Shown piece by piece: positions 24,709 to 39,279 of a stretch of DNA of 64,000 nucleotides. The position numbers and the translations under genes are program-made. The notes beneath the pieces are model-generated. The model saw only the letters and a program-made list of their open reading frames with translations, was not told the origin of the DNA and searched no databases. Source of the DNA: Thamnaconus septentrionalis (Eukaryota > Chordata > Actinopteri > Tetraodontiformes > Monacanthidae); assembly GCA_009823395.1 (NCBI GenBank), contig CM020520.1, positions 594,501 to 658,500 on the forward strand. Reading direction: 5' to 3'. Every line of letters starts with the position of its first letter. Position 1 is the stretch's first letter.

Positions 24709-27700
24709 CATCGTTAGCTGGACGCTGTGTTTACATACCTGCTGCTCGCCATTTTTCTGCTCTGTGTGTGTGTGTGTGCTTTGTGCTGCTGCTGCTGCGT
24801 GTCTTTGCTCTGGTGTGTGAGTGAGTCCAGAAAAGGTCATGATCACCACCAGCAGCCAATAAGAGAAGCCCAGTGGGCCAGGGGATAGGAGCTGGCTGCC
24901 GCTGACCTTTTTAACAAACCTGACTTCCTGTCCCGCCGCTGCCGCTGCTGCAGCAGCAGCAGTAACAGCAGCGGCTCCTGCGGCCCCGCCCCCTCCCTTC
25001 CCTCCTGCACCACTTTCCATGACAGCGTAATGGAACAGGGAGGCGAGGGATCAGAGCGCTCCTCACGTGCTTTGATGGCTGCGCTGTGTGACTGATGATG
25101 CGCTCGCCAAGGCAGTAAAAAGCAACAAAAAGAGAAGCGGTGTCGAGGTGTTTAATGGTGGCGGAGCAGCAGCAGCCATTCAAGGAGCCTCAGCGGATGC
25201 AAGAAGATTCTGATAAGCCTGCTGCTTTCCTCAGGGAACATTTCTAATGGGACACTGTGTGTGTGTGTGTGTGTGTGTTGCAATTAGTGTCAAAATCAAT
25301 TGGCTATAGATAGATATAGAGCAGACGTGGACAAACTATGGCCCGGGGGCCATATGCGGCCCATTAAGCTTTTTTATCTGGCCCTTAATCCAAATTTGAA
25401 GAAATGATATCAACAGTTAGTCAATCAGTCAGTCAGTCTTCAGACAGCTGCATCTCCTCCATGTTTGCAGTGTTTTCAGAGTCATTTCAAGAATGGTTCT
25501 GGGTGGTTCTGGGTGGTTCTAGGTGGTACTGGATGGTTGTAAGAGCTAAACACCCAGGTGGTCCAGGGGTGGTTCTGGATGGTTGTAGGTGGTTCTAGAT
25601 GGTTCTAGGTAGTTCTGGATGGTTCTAAGAGTTAAACACCCTGGTGGTCCAGGGGTGGTTCTGGATGGTTCTAGGTGGTACTGGATGGTTGTAGCTGGTT
25701 CTAGGTGGTTCTAAGAGCTAAACACCCTGGTGGTCCAGGGGTGGTTCTGGATGGTTCTAGGTGGTTCTAAGTGGTTCTAGGTGGTTCTAAGAGCTAAACA
25801 CCCTGGTGGTTCTGGATGGTTCTAGGTGGTACTGGATGGTTGTAGATGGTTCTAGGTGGTTCTGGATGGTTCTAGGTGGTTCTGGATGGTTCTAGGTGGT
25901 TCCAGGTGGTTCTAAGAGTTAAACACCCTGGTGGTCCAGGGGTGGTTCTGGATGGTTCTAGGTGGTTCTAGGTGGTTCTAAGAGTTAAACACCCTGGTGG
26001 TTCTGGATGGTTCTAGGTGGTTCTGGATGGTTCTAGGTGGTACTGGATGGTTCTAAGAGTTAAACACCCTGGTGGTCCAGGGGTGGTTCTGGATGGTTCT
26101 AGGTGGTTCTAAGAGTTAAACATCCTGGTGGTTCTGGATGGTTCTAGGTGGTTCTGGATGGTTCTAGGTGGTACTGGATGGTTCTAAGAGTTAAACACCC
26201 TGGTGGTTCTGGATGGTTCTAGGTGGTTCTGGATGGTTCTAGGTGGTACTGGATGGTTCTAAGAGCTGAACACCCTGGTGGGGTTTCAAAGACACTTTGC
26301 TTTGCTTCATTTTCCATTGACATTGAAGCATCATGTCTTCATATCCCATGATAGATTAGCCACCTCCTCCTATGAGGTGGTTCACACTCCACCCATCTGC
26401 TGCTGCTCCGCTACCCCCCTCTGGCACACTGCAGAACCCACTGTGTTCCCACCAGTCTAACCCTGGTCTAAAGGATGTAGAGTTCCAGTCTATATGAGAA
26501 GCTCTGCCACTGTCGGCCACCTCCTTTACAACCCAACCAAGCTAATGGTGTTGCCGTCACGCTGCAACTCTTTCAGAAAGTGGTTTCTGTGCAGAAGGCT
26601 GGGCTGGGTGTGCGTCGTCTCGACATTGCAGAGGAACAGTGAGCAGCGGTACCCTACCTTGGATCCTTTGTGTCCCGTGTCTCCGCTCTCTCCCTGCCGA
26701 CGGGGGAAAACAGCCCAACATTAGAAACTTTGTCTTGACTTTCAGCCGTGTTTGTTTGTTGTTGACGGCGCCACGCCTGGATATCAAAATGCCGTTTTTG
26801 ATGCGCAGAAGCTGGAAAAAAGCGCTGCGCGCTGACTAGACGGATCCACATCAGAGGTGCGGCGGTGTGAAGGACGACCATTAAAAGTGACGGTAAACAT
26901 AAATAATACAGCTGGCGGCGAGCGCTAACGCCGAGCCGCTCCGCCGCGCTACACGGAAAACGAAGTGGCGGCGTCAATCATTCATGAGGCCACACAGGAT
27001 CTTCATGAACAGCCACACACAATCAGCCCCTGTGTGTGTGTGTGTGTGTGTGTGTGTGCCTCGCCGCTGACCTTGTGACCTTTGTACCCCGGCAGCCCCA
27101 TGATGCCCGGCGGTCCCGGGACACCCGGATCTCCTGCTGGACCCTGAGGAAAAGACAAAAGACAACAAGTAGCTCCTGAGAATGAAAGGAAGGAAAAGTG
27201 TCGGGGAGCTTTTTCCAAACAGAAGCAAACTTCAGCACTTCCAGCTGGAGACGTGTCCCAGGTGCTGACCTGAAAAATAATAACAACCAAAAAAAACTTT
27301 GTGTTCCCAGCAATTAAACAGAGCCGGGTACAGCAAGACACTTGAAGGCTGATTGATTCCTTCATTAAGTGGTGCCGCTCACCCTTTCTTTCCCTCCTTC
27401 TTCTTGAAACCATGCTGTTTGACATTTGTATGGCTAATTGCTGAGAAACAGGGACCCACTTAAAAAAGCAAGTGGGTGTTGAACGACTGGCCGTCACTCA
27501 TCAGCCGCAGCCAGACTGCAGGCCCGAGGAGCAGAGCAAGGAGCACCTGCTGGATGGGGAAGAAGAAGAAGAAGAAGAAGATGTTGATGATGATGATGAT
27601 GATCGCACTTCTACTTCCTGCACTAATCCCAGTGCAGGTGAATTTTCCTGTGGCCTTGAGTCTGGTCCAGTCTGGCTGCTGGTCGGCAGCTTCTGCAAAC

Positions 27701-30700
27701 TGCACCCATGTTGCGTTGGAATGATTGGCTGCAGCAGATCAAGCAACGGCTCATTTCATTTGGACAAGCAGGCTTTTATTATTTCAGGATAGGTGACAGA
27801 AGCACGAAGAAGGGCTTTGTACAGTTGGAGCCGCTCCTTCCTCCCGCCACACCTGCTCCTTCATCTCTTCTTCCGCAGGCCCGACGAGCGTCTGTGCTGC
27901 GCAGCCCTGGGAGCAGCAGGTAGAGGGCGCTGTTCCGTCTTCCTCTCCTTGCCGTGAGCTCGGTACTGGTCCAGCAGCTCCGTGTAGCTCCTCTGCAGCT
28001 GGCCGTGCTCCAGCACCAGCGTCCACAGCTGGTCCTGGGAGCGACTCTGGTCCAGCTTGAGGGTCTCCAGCCGCCGGGTCTCCTCGCCGATCCAGCGGTT
28101 GGTCTCCCTCAGCTGCTCCACCAGCTCCTGGCACATGCTGTCCATCTGGCCGCCCATGGTGCTCTCGCGCTGGCTGCACAGCGTCAGCTGCTCCTGCTTC
28201 TGCTCCTCCTCCTGCAGGTGACAGTCCAGGTAGTGGACCTGCTCCTGGAGGATCCTCCTCTCCTGGTCCTCGGCCGTCAGCTCGGCCGACAGCTTCCTGA
28301 CCTTCTGCCGCTGCGAGGCCACGCTCACCTCCGCCGCCTGCACCTGCGTGCTCAGCGCCGCCACCTGCAGGCGCAGCGCCTCGTTGGCCTTCCTGCGGCG
28401 GCCGAAGACCACGTGGGCGGTCCAGTCCAGGGCGGCCAGGCCTACGCAAGCCGCTGCCAGCATGGTCTCGCTGTCACATCTCGTCGCCAAAGGTTCTCCA
28501 CCACCACCACCAGCAGACTCAGGAGGAACAGAAACAACAAAACCAAAGAAAGCACGACAGTAATGGTCCAGGCAATCTTCTCTCTGCTCCAGCAATATTG
28601 TGCTCTTCTAGTGTGGAGGCTTGGTGAGTTATTTATGGCTTTAAAGGATTAAAGACACTTGCTGCTTTGATGACATCAAGGGGGGCGTGACGCCTGGCCA
28701 CACCCCACACCCCCACAGTGGACTTTGTGTAGTCTTGATGAGGTTGGTGCAGTACGCCAGCTGAAGCTGCTGTTGTAACATTCTTCTGAGGAAGCACAGA
28801 GTGCTTGGGAGTCCTTGGGAACTGGTTTGTGGACTATTGAGCCGGTCTCTGACCTTGGACAGCGACCAGATCTTCTATTTGTTGTTCCAAGTCGTCTCTG
28901 TATATGTGAACGTGCAGATGCTTCCCTGGCGTGTTGTGCGCGCTCAGCTTTTGGAACTTGAAATATTTCTCCGTCCACTCTGGGTTGAAAGGCGACATTC
29001 ATCACAGAATTTGCTCCTTTTTCTCTTTATTTTTTGTTTCTCCTGTGGTTAGAACTGCTAACGCCACCTGTCGCTCAGTGAGGGGAGCGCGACTAGACCA
29101 GCTGGAAGGTAGTTTGGTAAAAGTAGGGATTTAAAAATGAAGCAGCAGGTCAGGGGTGAAAATGAGCAGCAAAGCAACAAGTCAGGAAGAGACGGAGGCT
29201 GGTCACTGCTTTTCTGACTGCACTCACCTGTTGGCCTGGTGGCCCGGCAGAACCAGGGATGCCCGGGCCTCCACGAACCCCCTACATGAGAACACACACA
29301 CACACCAAGCATTATTTGACACCAGTTGTTGTCTTCAACCTCAACCCCAGACCCAGTGAGCCGTGTTGCAGCTCTCAGGTGGACGAGGTGGTTTTTCTAG
29401 AGTGGCTGCTCTTGGCAATCATGGAGGTGCGGTGCGAGGGTTGGGGTTTGTTTCCCAACCAGGAAAACAAATGACAGCATCCAGCCACTAATCATCATCC
29501 TCTCAGCCGTTACTCCTCTCTGTCCTGCAGGGGTGTGACAGCGCTGCACGGTGAGGAGGAACAACCTCACAGGCAGGCACGTCGTTGGGGGATTTTTGGA
29601 AGAGGAGCAAAGAATTGGTGGGCACAGTTATTATTATTTTTTTAACATAATTGATGCCAAAGCAAAGTCAGGTGGTCCTCAGGTGCTTCCAGTCCTGAGT
29701 TTGCAGATATGCGCCCCGCTGACGGACGTCTGCCCTCCACACTCGTCTAAAAAAAAGTGTGCAGAATGTCTTCTAAACTCTCCAGGGAGATTTCCATCAA
29801 GGCTCTATTTTTCCTTTCAACTTAGCAAAGGAGAAAAGCTCTTGCCCGGCAAATATATATATTCCGTGGTAAAAGCCAGCGTGTCTCTGAGTACTTTAGT
29901 GCTTTTCTCTGAGCCGCTGTGAAGTAAGAAAATAGATATTGCTTTGGAATGACTGTTATTTATTTATTTATTACTGTTATTTTTTTCATTTGGTGTAATT
30001 TAGCTCTGCAGTTTGCAGGTCTGACACACGCTAGAAGAGAAAGGTCCTTTCACACACGTCTGTTCCAAATCAGGCCAAAATACCAGCCTCTCTTGTAGGA
30101 GTGGGTGGGTTCAGCAGGGGGGCATGAGAGCAGGACCAGAATAGCAGCACGGCTGAGGAGGGAGCAGCAGCCTATTAGCATCACAGCTAATTAGAACGTT
30201 GGACTGCAGACCTTGGGACCATCCCGACCAGGCTCTCCGGGCGACCCCGCGGGCCCTTGGATTCCCTGGACAGACAGGAGAGAGAGAGAGAGAGAGAGAG
30301 AGATGAAAGAGGCAAACAGGGCACTTTGAGCTGAATGGGACAGAGCGCATGACGGCTTAGTCAGGAGGCACTGAGGGGGAAATGAGATGGCACTGGTCCA
30401 CACACACACACTCACACACACTCACACACACGCGCTCTGCAGATTTAGCAGCCCCAAACCGACATCCATCCATTTAAGAAAATAATGAGGTCATTGATTG
30501 TGGGGCGGAGGTGCGTGTGCTGATCAGTCTAACGAAGGTAGCGTTTGCCTGACGAGTGAGATGATGAAGATGTAGTTGGCTGGCACGCTCAGGAGGCAGG
30601 AGGGGAGCTCCCGTAGGCTTTGTTTTAAACTTTTCTTCTATTCTGTCAGTTTCACCAGCAGACTGAGGAAACGTGGCGGTGCGTCTACTGACCCTGATCT

Positions 30701-32169
30701 TCACCCTGCGCTGTCAATGAGTTTTGCATTCTTTATGTTGCATATATGGCTGGTTGATTCTAGAGCAAGGACAGTCTGAAGGCTTTGAACATTGAAAAGT
30801 GAAGCAAGGGTGCGTTCCAGCGTTTATCCGCTGTGTGGGAGGCTGCTTTTCACAGGTTTTAAATGGTGGTGGATGTAAATGCCTGAACATTTCCTTTTTT
30901 TTGCAATTCCTTTCATACAACTGTGTACACAGCGACGAGCACGAGGAGACACAAAGCTTTTTTCCAAGCCAAGCAAACAGGTGGCGTTCATTTGGATGAA
31001 ACGGCACTTGAGCGGCTGCTTTCTTGTGGGTCAAACACATTTGACCTCTGCCTGTGTCTTCTTTCTCATTGTTGCATCGTCTGCAGTTGCGTCGCTAGAA
31101 TTGCTTATCCAGCCCCTCTGAATTCTAGCTGTTTGTTTGTGTGTGTCAGACGAATCAGAGTGTGTGCAGCAGGAATGGGAAGAGGGGGATTAAGACTATG
31201 GGATGGGAGATTGCTGTTGCAGAGAGGTGACCTCCGCACGCTCTGATTTCAAACAGCAAACACAATCAATCAACTTTCATTGGTGAAGCGCTGGCGACTG
31301 CCAGAGGCGTCTCACAGCGCTTAGCAAGAAATCTGTCATCGCTTGGTTGTCTCCACTTTCTCTGCCGTCTGCTTTCACGTGCAGTACCGCTTTTTGTCCT
31401 CCAGAGAGCAGCACAGCTGCACACTTGCCGCCCATTCATCACGGCGGCAGCGTGGACGCTTGCAGCGCCCTCTGTAATCTGGTCCTTGGCCTCGGCTGTC
31501 TGGGCCTCAGTGGACTGAATGGTTCAGCATCCTTGGGCACTGAGTGTTTGTCCTCACCTGTGTTTTGGGGGTCCCAGGTGCTCCAGGTGGTCCAGGCAAA
31601 CCAGCGTCTCCCTGCAAAATAATGTGAAAGATTTTTACAAAAAAACACAAAGTCCTGAGTGGAAAATCCTGAGTAAAGTCGGGTCACGCTGACGCTACCT
31701 TGGCTCCTGCTGGCCCGGCAGCACCAGGAGGTCCCTGCACTCCCTGTGGACGACAGCAGCAAGAGGCTGCGTCAATCACCTGGCCAGGAAAGGACTCTGA
31801 AACGTGCGAGTCGCCACCCACACGGAGAGGCGGCGCTCACTGATGAGCCAGAGACGAACTGAGCCGCTGACGAAAGACCAATCCGTCGCCCGCGCTTCCA
31901 CGTCGGGAAAAAGTGTTTGGGAGAAGCGCTGAGCTCAGCAGCAGGCGGCAGGGCGGCGCTCCATGTAGATTTCACAGGACTCACACTATGCCTCTGCTCT
32001 TTCTAGTCGCACTTCGTATTCCGTGTGTTGATCTGAGTGATTAGAAGAATGAAAACAAGCCTCCGCTGGAGCGCTGGAGGCTCCCCGGCTCTCGGCAAAC
32101 ACTAATGGATGGTGCCAAGTGATCAAAGTGCTCCGGAAGCACTGAACCTGCACCCATTCCTGCACAGAT

Positions 32170-32209
<40 letters not shown>

Positions 32210-33150
32210 TAAAAGTAAACTAAGTGCAATCCTGAGGCTTTAACTAAGTCTGACAGATCCTGGTAGCAGCAGCAGCAGCAGGTGTTTGACACGGTGGCTC
32301 GACTTTGATAACAACACTGCTGTTTGGGGGTTCTCTCTCTCACTTCCTGTGTAAACCTGAAAACAATCCTCAATGTCACAGTTTTTTTCAATGTCAGAGC
32401 GGCAAACAGACGACTCTTGCATCTCAGTTTTGACCATGAAAGAAGAACTGATGGGGTAGTGTGTGTGTGTGTGTGTGTGTGTGTTTACAGTTAGCACGAG
32501 TGTCCAGTGTGTCCAGTGTGTCTTGAGGAGCAGAGCCGGCCGTCTGGAAATTAGCACCGGCGGCGGCTGTGTAATTAGCACCGACTGGAAAAACAAGCTG
32601 CCAACTCTGCTGCTGCTGCTGCTGCTGCTGCTGTGTTTGCACGTGTGTGTGTGTGTGCGTGTACAGTTAATACACAGCTTTTTATGTGCCCTGTTTCCCC
32701 CAGCGATGCGCGGGTGTGTGTGCTGGTGGGATGTAGCAGTGATGTGTGTAGCGGCTGGAGAGGATGTAAAAAGCTTAATGTGTGATTTTTGTGGCGCATA
32801 AACAGGAAAAATGCAGTAAAATCTTCAGTCTCTTCATCAAGAAGCTATTTCATCGTGCCGCCTGTCAGAGGAGGAGCTTGTCTGCTCTCTCATTGGCTGA
32901 ACCGGCACAATCAGGGGCGAGGGGGCTCAATCCCATTGGCCGCCTCTCCGGGGTGAAGGGACGCCTCTTCAAGGACTGCTGCTTCGCTTTGGTTTGTGTT
33001 GGTGTGACAGCCGTCACCACATGGACACGTGACTGCAGTTCTGCTGTGGTCCCGGAGACTCAGCCGTGCTTGGTGCTGGTCTTTGACTGCCCTGGTGTGC
33101 GTTATTGCGTCGCATGTTTTGAGTTTGCATGCATGATGGTGGTGAGTGGA

Positions 33151-33187
<37 letters not shown>

Positions 33188-34327
33188 CTGTCTCTTCCCC
33201 TTCTGAAACAGTCACCAGCATTGAGCTGAGTTTGGCTGAGTTTACTGCTGTTGTGTGCCTGCAGACGGCAGCAGCAACATGATGGTCACACTCCTGGTCA
33301 GTCACAACAGACGCTGTGGTGTTGAACTCACCGCGGCACCTGGAGGTCCAGCAGCACCTGTCGGCCCCGTGTCTCCCTTCTCCCCCTGCAAACCACAACA
33401 GGCATCATCAGCACATCTGTCGAACCATCGGCCAACAAAATGTCTTGCATCTTTTATGAATCCCGTCTGAGCGGCCCAGACGCCACCGCTGTGGTAAAAC
33501 ACACAAAAAAAATGTGCAAACAAACACATTTGAAACCGCAACACAACACGCAAATAAAGTTTTAACCAGTTTCCACCGAAGGCACCAAACCAACTCACAA
33601 CTTTGACTGGCATAAAATTTTAATGGCGTTTGCTGAAGAGAGAAAAAAGAAGCTGCGTGTGAACCGGTTCCAGCCGGCACCGCCGCTGCAGAGCCACGCT
33701 GGCAGCAAGCAAGGCAAGCAAACTGTAAAACAGCAGCAAGTTTGCAACCAGTGGGACCAGCGTGTCGGGACCAGCGTGTCGGGACCAGCGTGTCGGGACC
33801 AGCGTGTCGGGACCAGCGGGTTGGGACCAGCGTGTCGGGACCAGCGTGTCGGGACCAGCGGTCGGGACCAGCAGGTCGGGACCAGCGGGTCGGGACGGCT
33901 GCGTGATGAACTCTGCAGAGCCGCTGACATGTTGGCGTGACACACAGCAGGCTTCAGCTAGAGGGCGCCGAGGCCAGTAGAGCGGCTTCAAAGGTGGAAT
34001 TCAGGTCAGCAGAGTGTCGCCCCACTGACCCTCCTGGCAGAGATCCAGTCATCTGGGAACGATGGGCATCAGAACCACTGGGCCTGAGTCAACTTTTTCA
34101 CAATCTTCACGTCGTGAAAAAAAAAACACAGGAGCCAATCTGTCCTGGGGGCGGGGAGTAGAAATGAAAGGTGGGCAGGTTGAAGCCGAGAGGGCGGAGC
34201 GGCCGGGAAGATGGTGGCGTTTCCACAGGGTTCCACACTGCAGCTCTGCAGAACCAAGCAGAGCCGGCGGTCCAGTTCAGGGAACCCAGTCAATTAGCTC
34301 TGCGACGTGTTTGCTTTTCCTCTGAAG

Positions 34328-34360
<33 letters not shown>

Positions 34361-36777
34361 AAAGCAGCAGACCTCATAATTACACAGGCGGGACGCCCAC
34401 CGTGGCCCAATGAACCACACGATGACAATAAATCTCTGCATGTCTAGCAGAAGAGAAAGAAGACAAACGAGCCGAACATCAGCATCAGCAGTCATCCAGC
34501 ACCACGCAGGGTTCAAGACGCCACAGCCAGACGACGCTCATCCTAAATAAACTCTGGCCAGAGGAAGGGCTTGGGGATGGGGGTGGGGGTGGGGGATGGA
34601 GGGATGGAGGAGGGGGATGGGGGATGGAGGATGGAGGGATGGGGGGATGCGGGGATGGAGGGAGGGGGATGGAGAGGTTGTGGGGATGGAGGGATGGGGA
34701 TGGGGGGTGGAGGGATGGAGGGATGAGAGGATGGAGGAGGGGGATGGAGGGATGGGGGATGGGGGCGTGGGGGGATGGAGGGATGGAGGGAGGGGATGGG
34801 GGATGGAGGATGGAGGGATGTGGGGATGGGGGATGGGGGGATGGGGATGGAGGTTGTGGGGATGGGGGATGGGGGATGGGGGTGTGGGGATGGAGGGATG
34901 AGAGGATGGGGGATGGGGGGATGAGGGGCATAGACAGACGAGTGCAGCGGTGTTGTTTGAAATGCCTGGGCCGATCCTGCACAGCGGAGGAGGGAATAAT
35001 AGAGCGACAATACAGAGAGAGTCACTTAGTTTGAAGAGGAGCAAGAGAAACACATCTGACCCTTGGTGGCAGGAGAGGCGTTTTAGGAAGAGCTTCCACA
35101 GATGGGAGTGCCGCCCCCTTCAGAACAGACAGAACAGACAGAACAGACGGACAGACTGAGGACTTTTCTCTTGGAAACAGACGACAAACTATTTAATATT
35201 ACTATAAAGAGAATGAACTGGTTTTGCCAGGCTGCTCCACAGGAGTCTAGGATGGAAAGTGGAGATCTCACAACTAGGTAGAGCATTTGACCTTTGACCC
35301 GATCCTCTCCCTGATGCCAGGTGGGACGGGCCAAACGATGGGAGTTCAGTGTTGGTGCAGGCCCGTCGCGCTGCTCCTGTTACTAAGACCAATTTCAAAG
35401 CCATGAAGCCGTTGTTAGTGCGTTGACTGCTCTCACTGGCCCTACAGCAGGCCTGGGCTGTGGGTCTGCAGGGGTGAGGGTCACTGCGTGAGAACAGACG
35501 CGCCTCATTGGCCCCCCCAGTCAGCAGCTCCGTGAGTAGAAGCGCGGCTCTAATGTGGCAGTGTAATCAGTGCCATTAATCACCTCATTAAGTGGCCTAA
35601 TGTGCGATGTTACGGCTGTTAGAGAGCAGCATTTATTGTTCTGCTCTTTCTGCTCTTTGGCAGCTGCTGCAGGTTGTTTCTCCTCCAGGTGTCGGCATTT
35701 ATTCACTCCTCGTAAGACATCTGCAGAACACTGTTTACACACTTCTCAACACAGTGTTTTATTTGTAGTTTTACTGTAAACCTGCTTCCCAAACAAAAAA
35801 TGATACAGAAAGTGCCTGAGTCACTAAAAGACCAATTGCAGTGTTGTTTGGAAGGAGTCTATAAATCACATTACATTTAAATTGCAATAATGTTTTGTCA
35901 GTGACAGAATATTGAAGATGATGTATTCCTGCAGCTGTCCAATTTCCAACCATTCTTTTCAGTGCGCCCACAGTGAAGGCGCAGTTTATTAGTCTGCATT
36001 CCAGATTGGGGGGCTCCACCTCACCCTGGTGGCCACCGGGGGAGTTCTGTGCATCTGCACTTGTGGTGGGCAACTAATGACACGGAGCTGCCGCAGCCGG
36101 CAGGATGGAGCGGCAGTGGCGTTCAGCGAGGCCTCTGAACTGGCTGCTAAATTACAAGCACGCAGGGTTAAAAATAAAGCGCGGTGGAGCCCCGCCGCTC
36201 CCTCCAATCCCACCTATGTTTTCTTTAGGCGGCCCCTCTTCAGCACCTTGTTGGGTTTGACGAGGCCCCTCCAGCTCTTCCAATTTGTCAAATCTTTACA
36301 GCTTCCAGCTTTTGAAACATAAATCTGTCCAAACAGGTAAAAGTTGCACCATCGCTAATGACAGGGCAGGAGGGGCGCGCAAACCTCACACAGCTGTGAC
36401 TCCCCCAGCCGGAATTTTTGGGTGGAGGAAAGCCTGATAATAAGAGAGCCTCCACCTGCGCTGCCCACAAAAGCGGTTGATTTTAATTCCCAACACTTGT
36501 GAGATGTGGAGTGTGGAGCCGGCGGAGAGGCTTTCACCCTGCCCAGAGAAGAAGCGGCTGATTTGTCCTTTAATGTTAAACGCGTACGTGCGTGTCGTGA
36601 GTGATGGAAGAGGCTGCTGAGGGGCGGAGCCTGGCAGTGGACGGCTGACTGCAGGCCTCATTAACAGCCAATGGGGCCGTCACGGATGGACGGACACAAA
36701 TTGTTTACGGTCGAGGGAGGATGTTTGCGACCACACTGGGAGCCCGCTTGTTGCTGCACGCATCGCATCTGGAATTC

Positions 36778-36827
<50 letters not shown>

Positions 36828-39240
36828 TGCAGTGCAGCCACTGATTCCCCAGTTATCTCATGTTCCATCAGTTTTGCACGATGCGTCGACACGCTGCAGC
36901 GAAGGACGCTCAGTCTTCCATCAGACGTGCCCTCGCCACCGTCCACGTAGCTTCAGCCTCTCGTGCGTAAGTGGCCCCGAAAGCCAGCGGCGCCATGGCT
37001 GCAGAATGCAAACACCTCCTCACCTCATTAGCAATGCCCTCCCCTTCCCAGGGAAACTATATGCTGGCGGTGCTGCAGCTGTTCTATACCTCCACCAGCT
37101 TGTTGGGGTTGTTGCGGCAGATGGTGGCGCTGGACGGCTTTCCAGGAATTCACACTCGGATGCAGGGAGATGTGCGCGCTGCAGCGTTGTGATCAGAACT
37201 GCAGAGGAGTTCTTCTTTGAAAGGAGAACAAAGAACGGCGCTGTCTTGAAAAACACCACTTTACCCTTTAACAGGAGTTCTTGCCAAAACAAAAGTCAAC
37301 TTCGTAATTTTCAAATGCACTTGAAGAGAGACGGCACCGGTCTCCTCAAGTCCTCGGGCCGCAGCTGAACCCCAGTCGTGTTTCTGCTCACAATCAGCAT
37401 ATTTATGAGTCTCCAAAATAAATCAACTTGTCAGGCCAGAAAACAAATAAAGCAGGTAAATCTAAAACATCCCGGGGAAATCTAATTCACAGCAAACACA
37501 GAATCTTGGTGAGCCAGAATAAAAACCTCGATATCATCTCAGCGTCTCGCCGACCAAACGGAAACAACAATTTTGTTAAAAACCAGGTTTTTGAAAAGAA
37601 GCTGGCAGAGAAGGAGCTTTTCTGTTTTTTTTAAAGGAGGTGCTTGACACGCAGCATTACATGTGACAAACAAATTAGCCTGGACAGTAAAAGGTTGGTG
37701 TGTGTCGCTGCTTGGAAGGCTTTCCAGTTAGTGGTTAAGATGCTCAGTGTTCCCTGAAGTTGCAGGAAGGAATTCCGAGCGGTGGCCTCGGGTGCACACT
37801 CACTGCTCACAGGAATGTGCGACAAGGTGAAGCCAGATGGGGATTTTTTTTTTTGATTTGATTTTTTTTTTTCAATTTGGTTCAGGGATCAGTCAGCAAA
37901 ATTTGACAGCGTGGAAGTCAGTTCACCACCAGATTCAGTCAAGAGATGAAAGTAACGTCTGTTTTGCTGCAAAGTTTGCAGAGTTTCTCCCCCCCAATAG
38001 AAAATACTTTACATTTGTCATCACAAGGTGTTTGGTGCCTGCAGGTGCAAACTCTCTCCAGAGCTCTCATCACACACACACAGACACACACAGACACACA
38101 CACACAGCGCTACAACAGATGACTGAGACAGAGGTGCAGCAGCGGCTCTGATGTGTTGCACCCTGACACTTCCTGCCTGAGCTCTGAGCTACAGGCTACA
38201 GTCTTCCCTCAGCAACACACACATCCACAACTGCTGCTGCCCATCACAACCCGCCAGCACCACCGCCGCCACCACCACCGCCCTCCTCCACCACTTTGGC
38301 GTGGACGACTTCCAGATTCTGGGCCTGGGAAAGGCATGGTGTTATGATAACAGGAAGGGTCCTAAATGGCTGCGCAGAGCAAAAAAGACTTCAGAAGCGG
38401 GGAGTAAAAATAGCCGGTGGGCGTGGCTTTAAATACCTGCAGATGTGAGCACGGCGCTTCAGTCAGCGACTGGCTGGGACCGAGCGAAGGTCCCGACGCG
38501 GCCGACAGTGTAAACGCTGGGCAGAGTTTCCGCTCCTGCTCCAGGAAACTGTACTTGCATTGACTTTGGAGTTAAACTAGGAACGCTAATGCTCCCAAAT
38601 TAACCCATTTCAGATCTTGGTGTGTCAGTGTGGGTGATTAATGCCACAGGAAACTGTGTAGGTCGATGAAAGCAGAATATTTAGCCCTTTGTTTGCAGTG
38701 AAAACACTTTTTCAGTTTTAGCCTCCTGTTAGAAGGGCTTTGCTGGACCTGCAAAAACACAGCAGTCTGAGAGGGCGGAGCCACTGTCTGCCTAGGGGTG
38801 TATGTGAGAATGGCACCGACCTTCACTCCGATTGGTCCAGCCGGTCCACCGCTGCCTGGTACTCCCGGGTCCCCCTGTCATGAGAAGAAAGCCCTCAGTG
38901 AAGCACAGTGAGGCGACAGCAGCCAAACTCAACAGTTTAGTGTGATGGTCTGGCGTTCTGGAGCCGAGGCCTCTGCACCGCAGCTAGCGGTCAACATCGT
39001 CATTGTGCTGTGTGCAGTTGGAAGCGCTGGCCTTTGGTGCAGCCGCCAAGTCTTCTGTTTTCCTCCACTGACACTTTGAATTGAAGCTTCTTCTGTTCTG
39101 TCACTGCCAGTGAAGCCACTTTAGTTTCATGTGGATGTTAAAGAGAACGTGATCTTACCATCGGCCCGGCTTCTCCCGGAGACCCTGGCTGACCTTTTTC
39201 ACCAGCTAGACCCTGCATCATAGACATTGAGGGGGTTTTA

Positions 39241-39279
<39 letters not shown>

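Larger units (their letters stand above)
33386..38820 (-). other. col21a1: col21a1 intron 17, 5.4 kb
   Basis: Apart from the 14-bp and G-rich minisatellites, CA tract, a 48-base GT tract at 36779-36826 and (CACACAGA)n at 38072-38106, I find no exon or nested gene. Several frames exceed 100 codons but lack any domain or codon signature. Confidence 0.7.

Noticed and set aside
25496..26280. Regularly spaced repeats resembling a CRISPR array
   Set aside because: Spacers are not unique, subunits are 10 bp, the genome is vertebrate and there are no cas genes; it is a minisatellite.
27954..28652. Plus-strand Leu-rich frame of 232 codons
   Set aside because: Antisense shadow of the nested coiled-coil gene; composition is what reversed Gln/Glu codons give.
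34485..35053. Minus-strand Pro/Ser/His-rich frames over 150 codons
   Set aside because: Translation of the G-rich GGATGGGG repeat; no conserved word outside the repeat.
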